A DNA stretch of 64,000 nt from Mesorhizobium sp. B1-1-8. Its GTDB lineage: Bacteria; Pseudomonadota; Alphaproteobacteria; Rhizobiales; Rhizobiaceae. A model generated the notes under the pieces. The model worked only from the letters and a program-made list of their open reading frames with translations. It ran no database searches and was not told the DNA's origin. The translations under genes were made by a program, and so were the position numbers. Shown in pieces: positions 8,706 to 17,557 of the stretch (within the stretch, counting starts at the first letter, position 1; every line of letters starts with the position of its first letter). The stretch lies in assembly GCF_006442795.2 (NCBI RefSeq), contig NZ_CP083956.1, positions 5,619,501 to 5,683,500 on the forward strand. The letters run 5' to 3'.

Positions 8706-9800
8706 TCAGCGCGCTGCGCGAAAATGCTTGGAGAGCTTCAGGCCCTGCGCCTGGTAGTTCGAGCCGAGGTCGCTGCCGTAGAGCGCCTGCGGCCGCTGCA
8801 GCATGTGCTCGTAGATAAGGCGGCCGACGATCTGACCGTGATCGAGTATGAACGGCACCTCGTGGCTGCGCACTTCCAGCACGGCCCGGCTGCCGCTGCC
8901 GCCGGCGGCGGAATGGCCGAAGCCCGGATCGAAGAAGCCGGCATAGTGGACGCGGAATTCGCCGACCAGGGGATCGAAGGGCGTCATCTCGGCGGCGTAG
9001 AGCGGCGGCACATGCACCGCTTCCCGGCTGACCAGAATGTAGAACTCGTCCGGGTCGAGCACCAGCTCGCCGGCGCCGCTCTTGTAGAGTGGCTCCCAGA
9101 AGTCGATGACATCCTGCGCGGCGCGCTTATCGACATCGATGAGGCCGGTGTGATGCTTGCCGCGATAGCCGACGAGGCCGTCCTTGTCGCCGTCGAGGTC
9201 GATCGACAGCGCGATGCCGCCGCCGGAAATGTTGGGCGGCTCGGTGGCGACCAGCATCTCGGCTTGGTGGAGGTCGCGCAGTTCGCTTTCCGACAGCACC
9301 GCGTTGCCGGTGCGGAAGCGGATCTGCGACAGCCGCGAGCCGGCGCGCACGACGATCGGGAAGGTGCGCGGACTGACTTCGAGGTAGAGCGGACCGTGAT
9401 AGCCGGCTGCGATCTTGTCGAACTCGTGGCCGCGATCGGTCATCACCCGAGTGAAGATATCCAGCCGCCCGGTCGAGCTCTTGGGATTGGCCGAGGCGGA
9501 TACGTTCGCGGGCAGCGCCAGGCTTTCGATCAGCGGCACGATATAGACGCAGCCCGTCTCCAGCACCGAACCCTCGGTGAGGTTGATCTCATGCAGCTTC
9601 AGCCGGTCGAGCTTGTCGGACACCAGGTGATCCGGGCCGGGCAGGAAGGAGGCGCGCACACGAAAAGCTTTGTCGCCGAGCCTGAGGTCGAGGCTGGCCG
9701 GCTGGATCTGGTCGGTATCGAGCGCGCGCGGCGACTTCAGCGCCCCCGACTGGAACAGCGCCGCGATGTCCTGGTCCGGAAGAATGCCTGTCTGCCGCAA
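8706..9800 (-). CDS. dcd: 2'-deoxycytidine 5'-triphosphate deaminase, long rhizobial form
   Basis: The product deaminates dCTP to dUTP for thymidylate synthesis. It is about 364 residues from a TTG at 9800 (LRQTGILPDQD), roughly twice the length of E. coli Dcd, as expected for the long DCD family of alphaproteobacteria with two related beta-barrel halves (SLDLRLGDKAFRV; NPKSSTGRLDIFTRV). The frame continues upstream to an ATG at 9881, but the extra 27 residues look like leader sequence. The stop TGA overlaps the 4-bp duplication made by the neighbouring IS, and the protein end (HFRAAR) is unaltered. Confidence 0.85.
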   Translation of the reverse strand: MRQTGILPDQDIAALFQSGALKSPRALDTDQIQPASLDLRLGDKAFRVRASFLPGPDHLVSDKLDRLKLHEINLTEGSVLETGCVYIVPLIESLALPANVSASANPKSSTGRLDIFTRVMTDRGHEFDKIAAGYHGPLYLEVSPRTFPIVVRAGSRLSQIRFRTGNAVLSESELRDLHQAEMLVATEPPNISGGGIALSIDLDGDKDGLVGYRGKHHTGLIDVDKRAAQDVIDFWEPLYKSGAGELVLDPDEFYILVSREAVHVPPLYAAEMTPFDPLVGEFRVHYAGFFDPGFGHSAAGGSGSRAVLEVRSHEVPFILDHGQIVGRLIYEHMLQRPQALYGSDLGSNYQAQGLKLSKHFRAAR

Positions 9801-9928
9801 GGGTGGCTCCGCTCGACCGTCGACCGAGGACCTGATTATAGCGGGTTCCCGGCGCCTGGCTGGTACAAACCTCTTAATCAAGCCGGCAATTGACGCAAGC
9901 GCGGCGCGGGTCTAAAGGGTCGTTATCC

Positions 9929-9980
9929 CGTGGTGATTTGGCCGGTCGGCTTGCAGCCACGTTAAACAAGTCGCTAAAGG
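9929..9980 (+). promoter_or_regulatory. SAM-II riboswitch aptamer upstream of metZ
   Basis: The pattern matches the SAM-II (metA motif) pseudoknot: P1 arms CGTGG (9929-9933) and CCACG (9957-9961), then conserved TGATTT (9934-9939), CTTGCA before the second arm, TTAAAC after it and GCTAAAG (9973-9979). SAM-II riboswitches are known upstream of metA and metZ in alphaproteobacteria and switch off methionine synthesis when S-adenosylmethionine is plentiful. Confidence 0.92.
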
Positions 9981-10004
9981 ACCGTTGGCCGCAAGGCCGT
10001 ATGG

Positions 10005-10035
10005 ACCGGTTGCGACTTTCGCCGCCGGTTTTTTT
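10005..10035 (+). terminator. Intrinsic terminator of the metZ riboswitch
   Basis: An 11-bp stem (ACCGGTTGCGA 10005-10015 with TCGCCGCCGGT 10019-10029, one G-T pair and one mismatch) has a CTT loop and is followed by an unbroken T-run to about 10035. It lies between the SAM-II aptamer and the metZ start, suggesting control by premature termination. An upstream GGCC/GGCC hairpin at about 9986-9998 may be part of the alternative fold. Confidence 0.8.
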
Positions 10036-10072
10036 GTGTCTGGACTGTTCTTTTGCGAGTGGAATTAGGGCG

Positions 10073-11263
10073 ATGAGCACCAAGAAGCGTAACTGGAAGC
10101 CTCAAACGGCACTCGTGCATGGCGGGACATTGCGTTCCGGCTTCGGCGAAACGTCGGAGGCCATGTACCTCACCCAAGGCTATGTCTACGAGACGGCGCA
10201 GGCGGCGGAAGCCCGCTTCAAGGGCGAGGAGCCGGGCTTCATCTATTCGCGCTACGCCAATCCCACGGTCGATATGTTCGAAAAGCGCATGTGCGCGCTG
10301 GAGGGAGCGGAAGATGCGCGCGCCACGGCCTCCGGCATGGCGGCGGTGACCGCGGCCCTTCTTTGCAGCGCTCGGGCCGGCGACCACATCGTGGCGGCGC
10401 GCGCGTTGTTCGGCTCCTGCCGCTGGGTGATCGAGACGCTGGCGCCGAAATACGGCATCGAGGCGACGCTGGTCGACGGCACCGACATCGCCAATTGGGA
10501 GAAGGCGGTCAGGCCGAACACAAAACTGTTCTTCCTGGAGAGCCCGACCAACCCGACCCTGGAAGTGGTCGACATCGCCGCCGTCGCCAGGCTCGCCAAT
10601 TCGATCGGCGCCAGGCTGATCGTCGACAATGTCTTTGCCACGCCTTTGCAGCAGAAGCCGCTGCAGCTCGGCGCCCACATCGTCGTCTATTCGGCGACCA
10701 AGCACATTGACGGACAAGGCCGCTGCCTCGGCGGCATCGTCCTGTCCGACAAGAAATGGATCGACGAGAATTTGCACGATTATTTCCGCCACACCGGTCC
10801 GAGCCTGTCGCCCTTCAACGCCTGGACGCTGCTCAAAGGGCTGGAGACGCTGCCGCTGCGCGTGCGCCAGCAGACGGAAAGCGCCGGCAGGATCGCCGAC
10901 TTCCTCGCCGGCCGGCCGGAGATCGCCCGCCTCATCTATCCGGGCCGCGCCGACCATCCGCAGGCCGATGTCGTCGGCAAGCAGATGTCGGGCGGCTCGA
11001 CGCTGATCTGCCTCGACATCAAGGGCGGCAAGCAGGCGGCCTTCGCCTTCCAGAACGCGCTCGACATCGTGCTGATCTCCAACAATCTCGGCGACGCGAA
11101 GAGCCTGATCACGCATCCGGCGACGACGACGCACAAGAACCTAAGCGAGGAGGCGCGCGCCGAGCTCGGCATCGGGCCGGGCACGCTTCGCCTGTCGGTC
11201 GGACTGGAGGACGCCGACGACCTGCTCGAGGATATCGAACAGGCGCTGAAGTCGGCCGCGTAA
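10073..11263 (+). CDS. metZ: O-succinylhomoserine sulfhydrylase
   Basis: A 396-residue PLP enzyme of the Cys/Met metabolism family that makes homocysteine from O-succinylhomoserine and sulfide. The PLP lysine is Lys210 in SATKHIDGQG. Other family blocks are YSRYANPTV, ASGMAAVTA and ESPTNPTLEV. The start MSTKKRNWK is the first ATG after the riboswitch terminator; upstream in-frame sequence is riboswitch, not protein. It is expressed as a single gene ending in a palindromic terminator. Confidence 0.92.
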   Translation: MSTKKRNWKPQTALVHGGTLRSGFGETSEAMYLTQGYVYETAQAAEARFKGEEPGFIYSRYANPTVDMFEKRMCALEGAEDARATASGMAAVTAALLCSARAGDHIVAARALFGSCRWVIETLAPKYGIEATLVDGTDIANWEKAVRPNTKLFFLESPTNPTLEVVDIAAVARLANSIGARLIVDNVFATPLQQKPLQLGAHIVVYSATKHIDGQGRCLGGIVLSDKKWIDENLHDYFRHTGPSLSPFNAWTLLKGLETLPLRVRQQTESAGRIADFLAGRPEIARLIYPGRADHPQADVVGKQMSGGSTLICLDIKGGKQAAFAFQNALDIVLISNNLGDAKSLITHPATTTHKNLSEEARAELGIGPGTLRLSVGLEDADDLLEDIEQALKSAA

Positions 11264-11284
11264 GCAGCGCCCCGGGGCGCTGCT
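11263..11284. terminator. Perfect 22-bp palindrome between convergent genes
   Basis: AGCAGCGCCCC (11263-11273) is followed directly by its complement (11274-11284), starting at the last base of the metZ stop and touching the stop of the convergent glycosyltransferase gene. It probably serves both as a hairpin terminator, though T-runs are absent. Confidence 0.6.
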
Positions 11285-12429
11285 CAGGCGACTTCTTCCA
11301 GCTCGGTCATTTCCTTGGTGCGGATGGTCATGGCGTTGCCGCGCCATTCGACCGCACCGCCGAGCCAGCCGCGGATCCAGATGGCGGGCAGCATTGCGTC
11401 GCGCACGATCATCGCGGTGACGCTGCGCGGCGACAGATACCAGCCCTTGCTGCGGGCCAGCAGGCATTCCGGCAGATAAGCGATGACCAGCACGCATAGC
11501 ACGGTAGTGGGCAGGCTCACGCCGGCGCTTGCCGCGGCGACCAGCGCCAAAAGCAGCGGCATCATCACGCCGGTCAGGATCTCGGGCGCAAAGAACAGCG
11601 GAAAGGTGACACGGCGCAATCGCGCCCAGCGCGCCTGGCGCGACCAGATTTCGTCGAGCCGGCGCTGGCCGAGCGGCTGCTCGAAGGGCGAGGCGACGAG
11701 ATTGACGTAGAGGCCGAGCCCGTTGACCAGCTTGGTGGCGGCCGCATCCTCGGCGATCTCGGCGGAGAGCGCCTCGATGCCGCCGTTGGCGTCGAGCATC
11801 GGCTTGTTCCACAACATGCTCTTGCCCTGGGCGAATCCCAGCCCGAGCGCCTCGCCGGCATACTGCCAGCGCGCCTGCAGCGTGTTGAGGAAGGCGCATT
11901 CGACCTCGGCCCAGAAGCCGTCGGGGCGCGAGCCGATCGGAGTCGAGCAGACGAGGCCGGTTTCCGGCCGCCATGCCGCCATCAGATGCTGGACATAGTC
12001 CTTTGGCATCAGCACGTTGGAATCGGCGAGGATGACCCAATTGTGCCGCGCCGCCTGCCAGCCCTTGACGCAATTGTTAAGCTTGGGGTTGGCGCTGATC
12101 CTGTCATTGCCGATCAGAAGTCGCGCGGGAACGTCAGGATGGCCGGCGATCGCGGCGTTGATCAGCTTGACGACCGGATCTTCTGCGTGCGCGACGCAGA
12201 AGATCAGCTCGTAGCGCGGCCAGTCGAGCGAGAAGGCGCGTTGAAGCGTCTCTTTGGTGAACGGCTCGACGCCTCGCGACGGCACGACGATCGAGACAGG
12301 CGGCTGGTTGCCGGAGGGCGGCGGGATGACACGGCGCCGCTTCAGTTGCGACGATGCGAGCGCGATGCTGGCGAAATTTGAAAGGAGAAGGGCTGACGAG
12401 GTGAAGGCGGCTGCGAGGGTCAGTTCCAT
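11284..12429 (-). CDS. Family 2/21 glycosyltransferase, ceramide glucosyltransferase-like
   Basis: A 381-residue membrane glycosyltransferase. It has an N-terminal hydrophobic anchor (residues 1-25), a GT-A domain beginning PPVSIVVPSRG, the metal-binding Asp in LADSNV, Asp in EDAAATK and a Q-x-x-R-W-like RQARWAR motif, then two or more C-terminal membrane segments (ILTGVMMPLLLALVAAA). This is the layout of ceramide glucosyltransferases and the bacterial glycolipid synthases related to them. It probably makes a membrane glycolipid at the cytoplasmic face; donor and acceptor are unknown. Confidence 0.8.
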   Translation of the reverse strand: MELTLAAAFTSSALLLSNFASIALASSQLKRRRVIPPPSGNQPPVSIVVPSRGVEPFTKETLQRAFSLDWPRYELIFCVAHAEDPVVKLINAAIAGHPDVPARLLIGNDRISANPKLNNCVKGWQAARHNWVILADSNVLMPKDYVQHLMAAWRPETGLVCSTPIGSRPDGFWAEVECAFLNTLQARWQYAGEALGLGFAQGKSMLWNKPMLDANGGIEALSAEIAEDAAATKLVNGLGLYVNLVASPFEQPLGQRRLDEIWSRQARWARLRRVTFPLFFAPEILTGVMMPLLLALVAAASAGVSLPTTVLCVLVIAYLPECLLARSKGWYLSPRSVTAMIVRDAMLPAIWIRGWLGGAVEWRGNAMTIRTKEMTELEEVA

Positions 12430-12651
12430 CGAGATCTGGTCACTCCGGAAAGGCCACCCGCGGCCGTTTCATCAGTCGACAGGCCGCCCCGAGTCGCCCG
12501 CACGGTTTGTGCACACCAACATTGTCATGTGTCACTTAAATGACATTGTTTTTCGGCACGTGCGCTTTGAGGCTGGCAGAATGGAATACGCTTCGCGTAA
12601 CAACCGCAAAGCGCGACAAAGGTTCCCCTGCCGCGGCAACCGGAGTGGGCC

Positions 12652-13044
12652 ATGTATCGCGCCGTGACGCGCAACATCGAAGTGCTGGTCAGGCCGTTCT
12701 ATCTGGAGGATCGCTCCGATCCGTCCGAGAACCGCTATGTCTGGGGCTACCAGGTGACGATCGACAACCGCTCGGACGAGTTCGTGCAGCTGATGTCGCG
12801 CTACTGGCATATCACCGACGGCCGCGGCCGCGTCGAGGAGGTGCGCGGCGCCGGCGTCGTCGGCGACCAGCCGGAGCTCAATCCCGGCGACAGCTATCAG
12901 TATACGTCAGGCTGCCCACTCTCGACGCCGTCCGGCATCATGGTCGGCCACTACACGATGCGTAACCAGCGCGGCGAGACATTCGACATCGCGATCCCCG
13001 CCTTCTCGCTCGACCTGCCGGGGACGAAGCGGACGGTGAATTAG
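12652..13044 (+). CDS. apaG: ApaG domain protein
   Basis: A 130-residue single-domain protein with the ApaG fold signature: [44 protein letters not shown] and the C-terminal [18 protein letters not shown]. The gene is named from the E. coli ksgA-apaG-apaH operon and linked to Co/Mg tolerance; its biochemical role is unsettled. It is divergent from the glycosyltransferase gene and convergent with hslO across a repeat element. The 222-bp gap upstream (12430-12651) shows no other gene. Confidence 0.92.
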   Translation: MYRAVTRNIEVLVRPFYLEDRSDPSENRYVWGYQVTIDNRSDEFVQLMSRYWHITDGRGRVEEVRGAGVVGDQPELNPGDSYQYTSGCPLSTPSGIMVGHYTMRNQRGETFDIAIPAFSLDLPGTKRTVN

Positions 13045-13046
13045 CG

Positions 13047-13222
13047 TTTTTCTCCCCGTGAAACGGGGAGAAATGCCCGGCAGGGCAATGAGGGGCAGCG
13101 CCAGACTTGCAAGATTATCGTTCAGGCATGCCGCTCGAGTGAAGGGGCGCGACCATCGCCGGAAGTTGGCGCTGCCCCTCATCCGCCCTTCGGGCACCTT
13201 CTCCCCGTGAACGGGGAGAAGA
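13047..13222. repeat. Composite inverted repeat between apaG and hslO
   Basis: Two hairpins, TCTCCCCGT-GAA-ACGGGGAGA (13050-13072) and TTCTCCCCGT-GA-ACGGGGAGAA (13199-13220), bracket a longer inverted pair: ATGAGGGGCAGCGCCA at 13088-13103 and its complement at 13167-13182. This is a rhizobial intergenic mosaic-type repeat. A related composite lies at 53577-53775. The hairpins can act as terminators for the two convergent genes. Confidence 0.75.
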
Positions 13223-13228
13223 AAGAAA

Positions 13229-14236
13229 TCACTTCGCCGAAAAATCGGCCGGGTCGAAATCGTACTGCGTCGAGCAGAACTCGCAGGCGACATGGATGCC
13301 GCCATCCTCGGTGCTGTCCTTGATCTCCTCAGCCGAAAAGCCTTCGAGGATGCCGCGGATCTTTTCACGCGAGCACGAGCACTGGTCGGCCACCGGAACG
13401 CTGCGGAAGACGCGCACGCCATGTTCGTGGAACAGCCGGTAAAGCAAGCGCTCGGCGCCGACCGTCGGATCGATTAGCTCCGTCGGCTCGATGGTGTTGA
13501 GCAGCGCCAGCAATTCCTGCCAGGAATTGTCGGCCGGCTCCGGCGCCACCTCGCGCGGATCACCGTCGCCGCCTGAAATATCGGGCACCCGCCTGCGCTC
13601 CGGCGCCTGCGGCAGGAACTGCGCCAGGATGCCGCCGGCGCGCCATTGCTCGCGCGCGCCGCCGGGGCCGGGCGTCACCAGCTTGGCCACCGACATTCTG
13701 AGATCGGTCGGGATCTGCTCCGACTGACGGAAATAGGTGCGCGCTGCGTCCTCAAGCGAGGTGCCGTCGAGCTGGACGATGCCCTGATAGCGCTGCGTGT
13801 GCGAGCCCTGATCGATGGTCAGCGCCAGAACGCCAGCGCCGAGCAGCTTCTGCTGCGAGGTTTCGCCGCTGGCGATCAGCGCCTGCAGCCGCTCGGCGTC
13901 GAAGCGCGCATAGGCGCGCAACGCATGCGGCGTGGTGAAATCAGCCACCAGCATGTCGACCGGCCCGTCGGTGCGGGTCTGCAGGATGAACTTGCCCTCA
14001 AACTTCAGCGACGTGCCAAGCAGAACCGTGAGCACGCAGGCTTCAGCCAAAAGGCGGGCGACCGGCTCCGGATAGTCGTGACGGCTGAGGATGGCGTCGA
14101 GCATCGGCCCGAGCTGCACGGTGCGGCCGCGAACGTCGAGCGGCGCTACCTCGTAAGGCACGACATGGTCGTCGCCGGCGTAGCCGAATTCGCCGAGTTT
14201 GGGTCGATGCTCAGCCAATGAATGCGTTTCCAACAT
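13229..14236 (-). CDS. hslO: Redox-regulated chaperone Hsp33
   Basis: A 335-residue Hsp33 homologue that holds unfolding proteins under oxidative stress. The C-terminal zinc switch is present as four cysteines: C286 and C288 in ADQCSCSREK, C318 and C321 in ACEFCSTQYDF. The first pair has the usual C-x-C spacing. The start MLETHSLAE was chosen because GGAG lies about nine bases before its ATG; an in-frame ATG eight codons earlier is possible. Confidence 0.9.
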   Translation of the reverse strand: MLETHSLAEHRPKLGEFGYAGDDHVVPYEVAPLDVRGRTVQLGPMLDAILSRHDYPEPVARLLAEACVLTVLLGTSLKFEGKFILQTRTDGPVDMLVADFTTPHALRAYARFDAERLQALIASGETSQQKLLGAGVLALTIDQGSHTQRYQGIVQLDGTSLEDAARTYFRQSEQIPTDLRMSVAKLVTPGPGGAREQWRAGGILAQFLPQAPERRRVPDISGGDGDPREVAPEPADNSWQELLALLNTIEPTELIDPTVGAERLLYRLFHEHGVRVFRSVPVADQCSCSREKIRGILEGFSAEEIKDSTEDGGIHVACEFCSTQYDFDPADFSAK

Positions 14237-14381
14237 GACAATACTCCGGGGCGCGGCCATGCCACCGGTTAAGCGGCATGCATCGAAGCGCGTTCAATTT
14301 ACGTGATGGCCCGCAAATAGGCATCACGTATTCCCGGATCAAGGCGACATATCCCCGGATCAAGTTGCCGGATCAGGCGGC

Positions 14382-14440
14382 AAGGCACTTCAAACACCAA
14401 GGCACTTCAAACACCAAGGCACTTCAAACACCGAGGCACT

Positions 14441-14457
<17 letters not shown>
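14382..14457. repeat. 17-bp tandem repeat spanning the argF 3' end
   Basis: Four copies of AAGGCACTTCAAACACC (14382-14398, 14399-14415, 14416-14432, and 14433-14449 with one change) are followed by a partial fifth. The copy nearest the gene contains the argF stop codon and encodes the last residues (CLGV), so the array looks like repeated duplication of the gene terminus. There are no spacers, so it is not CRISPR-like. The remaining gap to hslO (14237-14381) has no gene; it carries short CCCCGGATCAAG-type repeats near 14335-14375. Confidence 0.9.
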
Positions 14458-15352
<895 letters not shown>

Positions 15353-15368
15353 CGGCAAGATTCCAGAA

Positions 15369-16568
15369 TTACTTGGCGGCTTCGGCGGCGATGGCGTCGG
15401 CCAGGCCGCGGGCGCCGGCGCGTATGCGGTCGAGCGCCTCGCCGATCTCGGCGTCGGTGACGGTGAGCGGCGGCAACAGACGAATGACATTGTCGCCGGC
15501 GGGCACGGCAAGCAAGTGCTGATCGCGCAGCGCCATGTTCACCTTGGTGTTGGGCATGACGCATTTCAGCCCGAGCATCAGACCGGTTCCCCTGATGCCT
15601 TCGATGACGTCTGGAAATTCGTCGGCGACCGCAGCCAGACCCTGCTTCAGAAGCAGCGCCTTGTGCTGCACGTCCTCGAGGAAGCCGTCTTCCAGCACGA
15701 CGTCGAGCACGGCGTTGCCGACTGCCATTGCCAGCGGATTGCCGCCGAAGGTGGTGCCGTGCACACCGGCGGTCATGCCGACCGCGGCCTGGTTGGTGGC
15801 GAGGCAGGCGCCCATCGGGAAGCCGCCGCCAATGCCCTTGGCGATCGCCATGATGTCAGGCGTGACGCCCGTCCATTCATGCGCGAACAGCTTGCCGGTG
15901 CGGCCGATGCCGCATTGGACCTCGTCGAAGATCAACAGCAGGCCGTGCTGCTCGCAGAGCTGCCTGAGCCGCTTCAGCGACTGCGTCGGCACCGGGCGGA
16001 TGCCGCCCTCGCCCTGCACCGGCTCGATCAGGATCGCTGCGGTCTCTGGCGTGATCGCCTTTTCAGCGCCATCGATGTCGTCGAAAGCGACCTGGTCGAA
16101 GCCCTCGACCTTGGGGCCGAAGCCTTCGAGATATTTATACTGGCCGCCGGCGGCGATCGTCGCCAGCGTGCGGCCGTGGAAGGCGCCTTCGAAGGTGATG
16201 ATGCGGAAGCGCTCGGGATGGCCGTTGACGAAATGATAGCGCCGCGCCGTCTTGATGGCGCATTCCAGCGCCTCGGCGCCGGAATTGGTGAAGAACACCT
16301 TGTCCGCGAAGGTCGCTTCGACCAGCCGCTCGCCCAGCCGGCGCTGCTCGGGAATCTCATAGAGATTGGAGACGTGCCAAAGCTTGGCGGCCTGCTCGGT
16401 GAGCGCGGCGACCAGATGCGGATGGCTGTGGCCGAGCGAATTGACGGCGATACCGCCGGCAAAGTCGAGATATCGCTCGCCCTTGTCGGTGACCAGCCAG
16501 GTCCCCTCCCCGCGGTCGAAGGCCAGGGGTGCGCGAGCAAAGGTCTCGTAAAGCGCCGAACCGCTCAT
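15369..16568 (-). CDS. argD: Acetylornithine aminotransferase
   Basis: A 399-residue class III PLP aminotransferase of arginine synthesis. The PLP-binding Asp is in LIFDEVQCG (D215) and the Schiff-base Lys is in IAKGIGGGF (K244); NSGAEALE and HGRT blocks are present. It is first in the argD-argF operon. Upstream lie an intrinsic terminator, only 26 nt before the ATG, and an Arg-rich short ORF, so expression is probably controlled by attenuation. Confidence 0.93.
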   Translation of the reverse strand: MSGSALYETFARAPLAFDRGEGTWLVTDKGERYLDFAGGIAVNSLGHSHPHLVAALTEQAAKLWHVSNLYEIPEQRRLGERLVEATFADKVFFTNSGAEALECAIKTARRYHFVNGHPERFRIITFEGAFHGRTLATIAAGGQYKYLEGFGPKVEGFDQVAFDDIDGAEKAITPETAAILIEPVQGEGGIRPVPTQSLKRLRQLCEQHGLLLIFDEVQCGIGRTGKLFAHEWTGVTPDIMAIAKGIGGGFPMGACLATNQAAVGMTAGVHGTTFGGNPLAMAVGNAVLDVVLEDGFLEDVQHKALLLKQGLAAVADEFPDVIEGIRGTGLMLGLKCVMPNTKVNMALRDQHLLAVPAGDNVIRLLPPLTVTDAEIGEALDRIRAGARGLADAIAAEAAK

Positions 16569-16594
16569 TATATGCGTCTCCGGAACCGGAAATC

Positions 16595-16617
16595 AAAAAA
16601 GCCGCCAATGCGGCGGC
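16595..16617 (-). terminator. Intrinsic terminator (probable attenuator) in the argD leader
   Basis: Read on the minus strand, GCCGCC - GCATT - GGCGGC is followed directly by TTTTTT (plus-strand A-run 16595-16600). It ends 26 nt before the argD start codon, pointing into argD. An upstream segment AAGCCGC (plus 16622-16628) can pair with GCGGCTT (plus 16599-16605), sharing bases with the terminator stem, so alternative folds exist. Confidence 0.7.
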
Positions 16618-16650
16618 CTTTGCGGCTTATCATGTTTTTCGGCCATGAAG

Positions 16651-16707
16651 TCAACGAAAACGTCGCGCAGAAGCGCGCGGCAAGGCTCCGACGGCACGCC
16701 GGCTCAT
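16651..16707 (-). CDS. Candidate Arg-rich leader peptide upstream of argD
   Basis: An 18-codon ORF, ATG 16707 to TGA 16651, encodes MSRRAVGALPRASARRFR: six arginines in 18 residues, with CGA CGT TTT CGT just before the stop. It ends 33 nt before the terminator stem that precedes argD. A hairpin CGCGC-TTCT-GCGCG lies within codons 11-15. Slow translation of the Arg codons when charged tRNA-Arg is scarce could favour readthrough into argD-argF, as in other amino-acid attenuators. There is no convincing Shine-Dalgarno before the ATG, and Arg codons are common in GC-rich DNA, so this is a hypothesis. Confidence 0.45.
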   Translation of the reverse strand: MSRRAVGALPRASARRFR

Positions 16708-16743
16708 CAGTGGACCGGCAAGTTGGGGAAAACCGAAAAAACC

Positions 16744-16891
16744 GATTCGTGTTGCCTTCGGGACTCTTGTCACCGAGTCAGCGCTTAAGGTATTTGTAGT
16801 CGAGAAATAACTAGATTTCGTGCGGCGGACCTAATCACCCGGTATATGTGGTGTTGTTTGCCCGGCGAGAGCCGGGGGCGGGAAAGGATTC
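16744..16891. promoter_or_regulatory. Cluster of GANTC (CcrM methylation) sites upstream of gcrA
   Basis: GATTC 16744-16748, GACTC 16762-16766, GAGTC 16775-16779 and GATTC 16887-16891 lie in the divergent argD/gcrA region. GANTC is the CcrM methylation site, and GcrA acts at methylated GANTC promoters in alphaproteobacteria. Four sites in 148 bp is more than expected by chance (about 0.6). Confidence 0.5.
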
Positions 16892-16925
16892 TGACTGCCG
16901 TACGCCTCAGCAGGAGCGCGGTCTC

Positions 16926-17444
16926 ATGAACTGGTCTGACGAGCGGGTCGAACTTCTCAGGAAATTGTGGTCGGAGGGCCTGAGCGCCAGCCAGATTGCC
17001 GCGCAGCTTGGCGGAGTGAGCCGCAACGCCGTCATCGGCAAGGTGCATCGCCTGAAATTGTCGGGCCGCGGTCGCACGACTGCCGCCCCGGCGCGCCAGA
17101 AGAAGACGGCGCAGGGCGCCTCGATGCAGAAATCCGTAGCGCGCGCCGCAAGCGCGTCACGCCATGTGACGGCCTCGATCGGCGCGACCGCCTTGCAGAT
17201 ACAATTCGATGCAGAGCCCGTGGCCCGTCACTACATCCGGCCGGTCGAGAACGTCGTCGTGCCGATCTCGCGCCACCTGGCGCTGGTCGAATTGACCGAG
17301 CGTACCTGCAAGTGGCCGAACGGCGATCCGCTGTCGGAAGATTTCAGCTTCTGCGGCAACGATGCCGCCGAGACCGGGCCTTACTGCAAATATCACGCGC
17401 GCTTGGCGTTCCAGCCGGCCGCGGAGCGGCGCCGGGCGAGGTGA
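16926..17444 (+). CDS. gcrA: Cell-cycle regulator GcrA
   Basis: A 172-residue GcrA homologue. The N-terminal DNA-binding domain is MNWSDERVELLRKLWSEG followed by SASQIAAQLG and SRNAVIGKVHRL; a basic linker comes next, then a C-terminal region RTCKWPNGDP...FCGN...YCKYH that binds sigma-70 domain 2 in Caulobacter. GcrA recruits RNA polymerase to methylated GANTC promoters. GGAG lies about ten bases before the ATG. It is divergent from argD with several GANTC sites in between, consistent with cell-cycle control of its own promoter. Confidence 0.93.
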   Translation: MNWSDERVELLRKLWSEGLSASQIAAQLGGVSRNAVIGKVHRLKLSGRGRTTAAPARQKKTAQGASMQKSVARAASASRHVTASIGATALQIQFDAEPVARHYIRPVENVVVPISRHLALVELTERTCKWPNGDPLSEDFSFCGNDAAETGPYCKYHARLAFQPAAERRRAR

Positions 17445-17449
17445 GCGAT

Positions 17450-17556
17450 GTGAGTAGTGAGTAGTGAGTAGTGAGTAGTGAGTAGTGAGTAGTGAGTAGT
17501 GAACGAGGATGCGGTATGTTCTCACTAACCACTACTGACTAATCACTACTCACTAC
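17450..17556. repeat. 7-bp tandem repeat array with inverted copies
   Basis: Seven perfect copies of GTGAGTA (17450-17498) begin just after the gcrA stop. After a 30-bp spacer come looser inverse copies (ACTACTGACTAATCACTACT, then CACTAC) reaching the corA stop at 17558. The two parts could pair as a long hairpin between the convergent genes. Copy number is likely to vary between strains. Confidence 0.85.
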
Positions 17557-17557
17557 G

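Noticed and set aside
8704..8708. dcd inactivated by the insertion sequence
   Set aside because: The target duplication keeps the TGA stop in place, and the protein end is unchanged.
8490..9893. A 467-codon plus-strand frame opposite dcd
   Set aside because: It runs from inside the transposase gene across the right IS end and is the complement shadow of dcd; no family features.
9890..10072. N-terminal extension of metZ by 61 residues
   Set aside because: This stretch contains the SAM-II riboswitch and its terminator; the family starts at the ATG 10073.
17450..17498. Phase-variation repeat of gcrA
   Set aside because: The 7-bp repeats lie after the gcrA stop codon and before the corA stop, so they cannot switch either reading frame.
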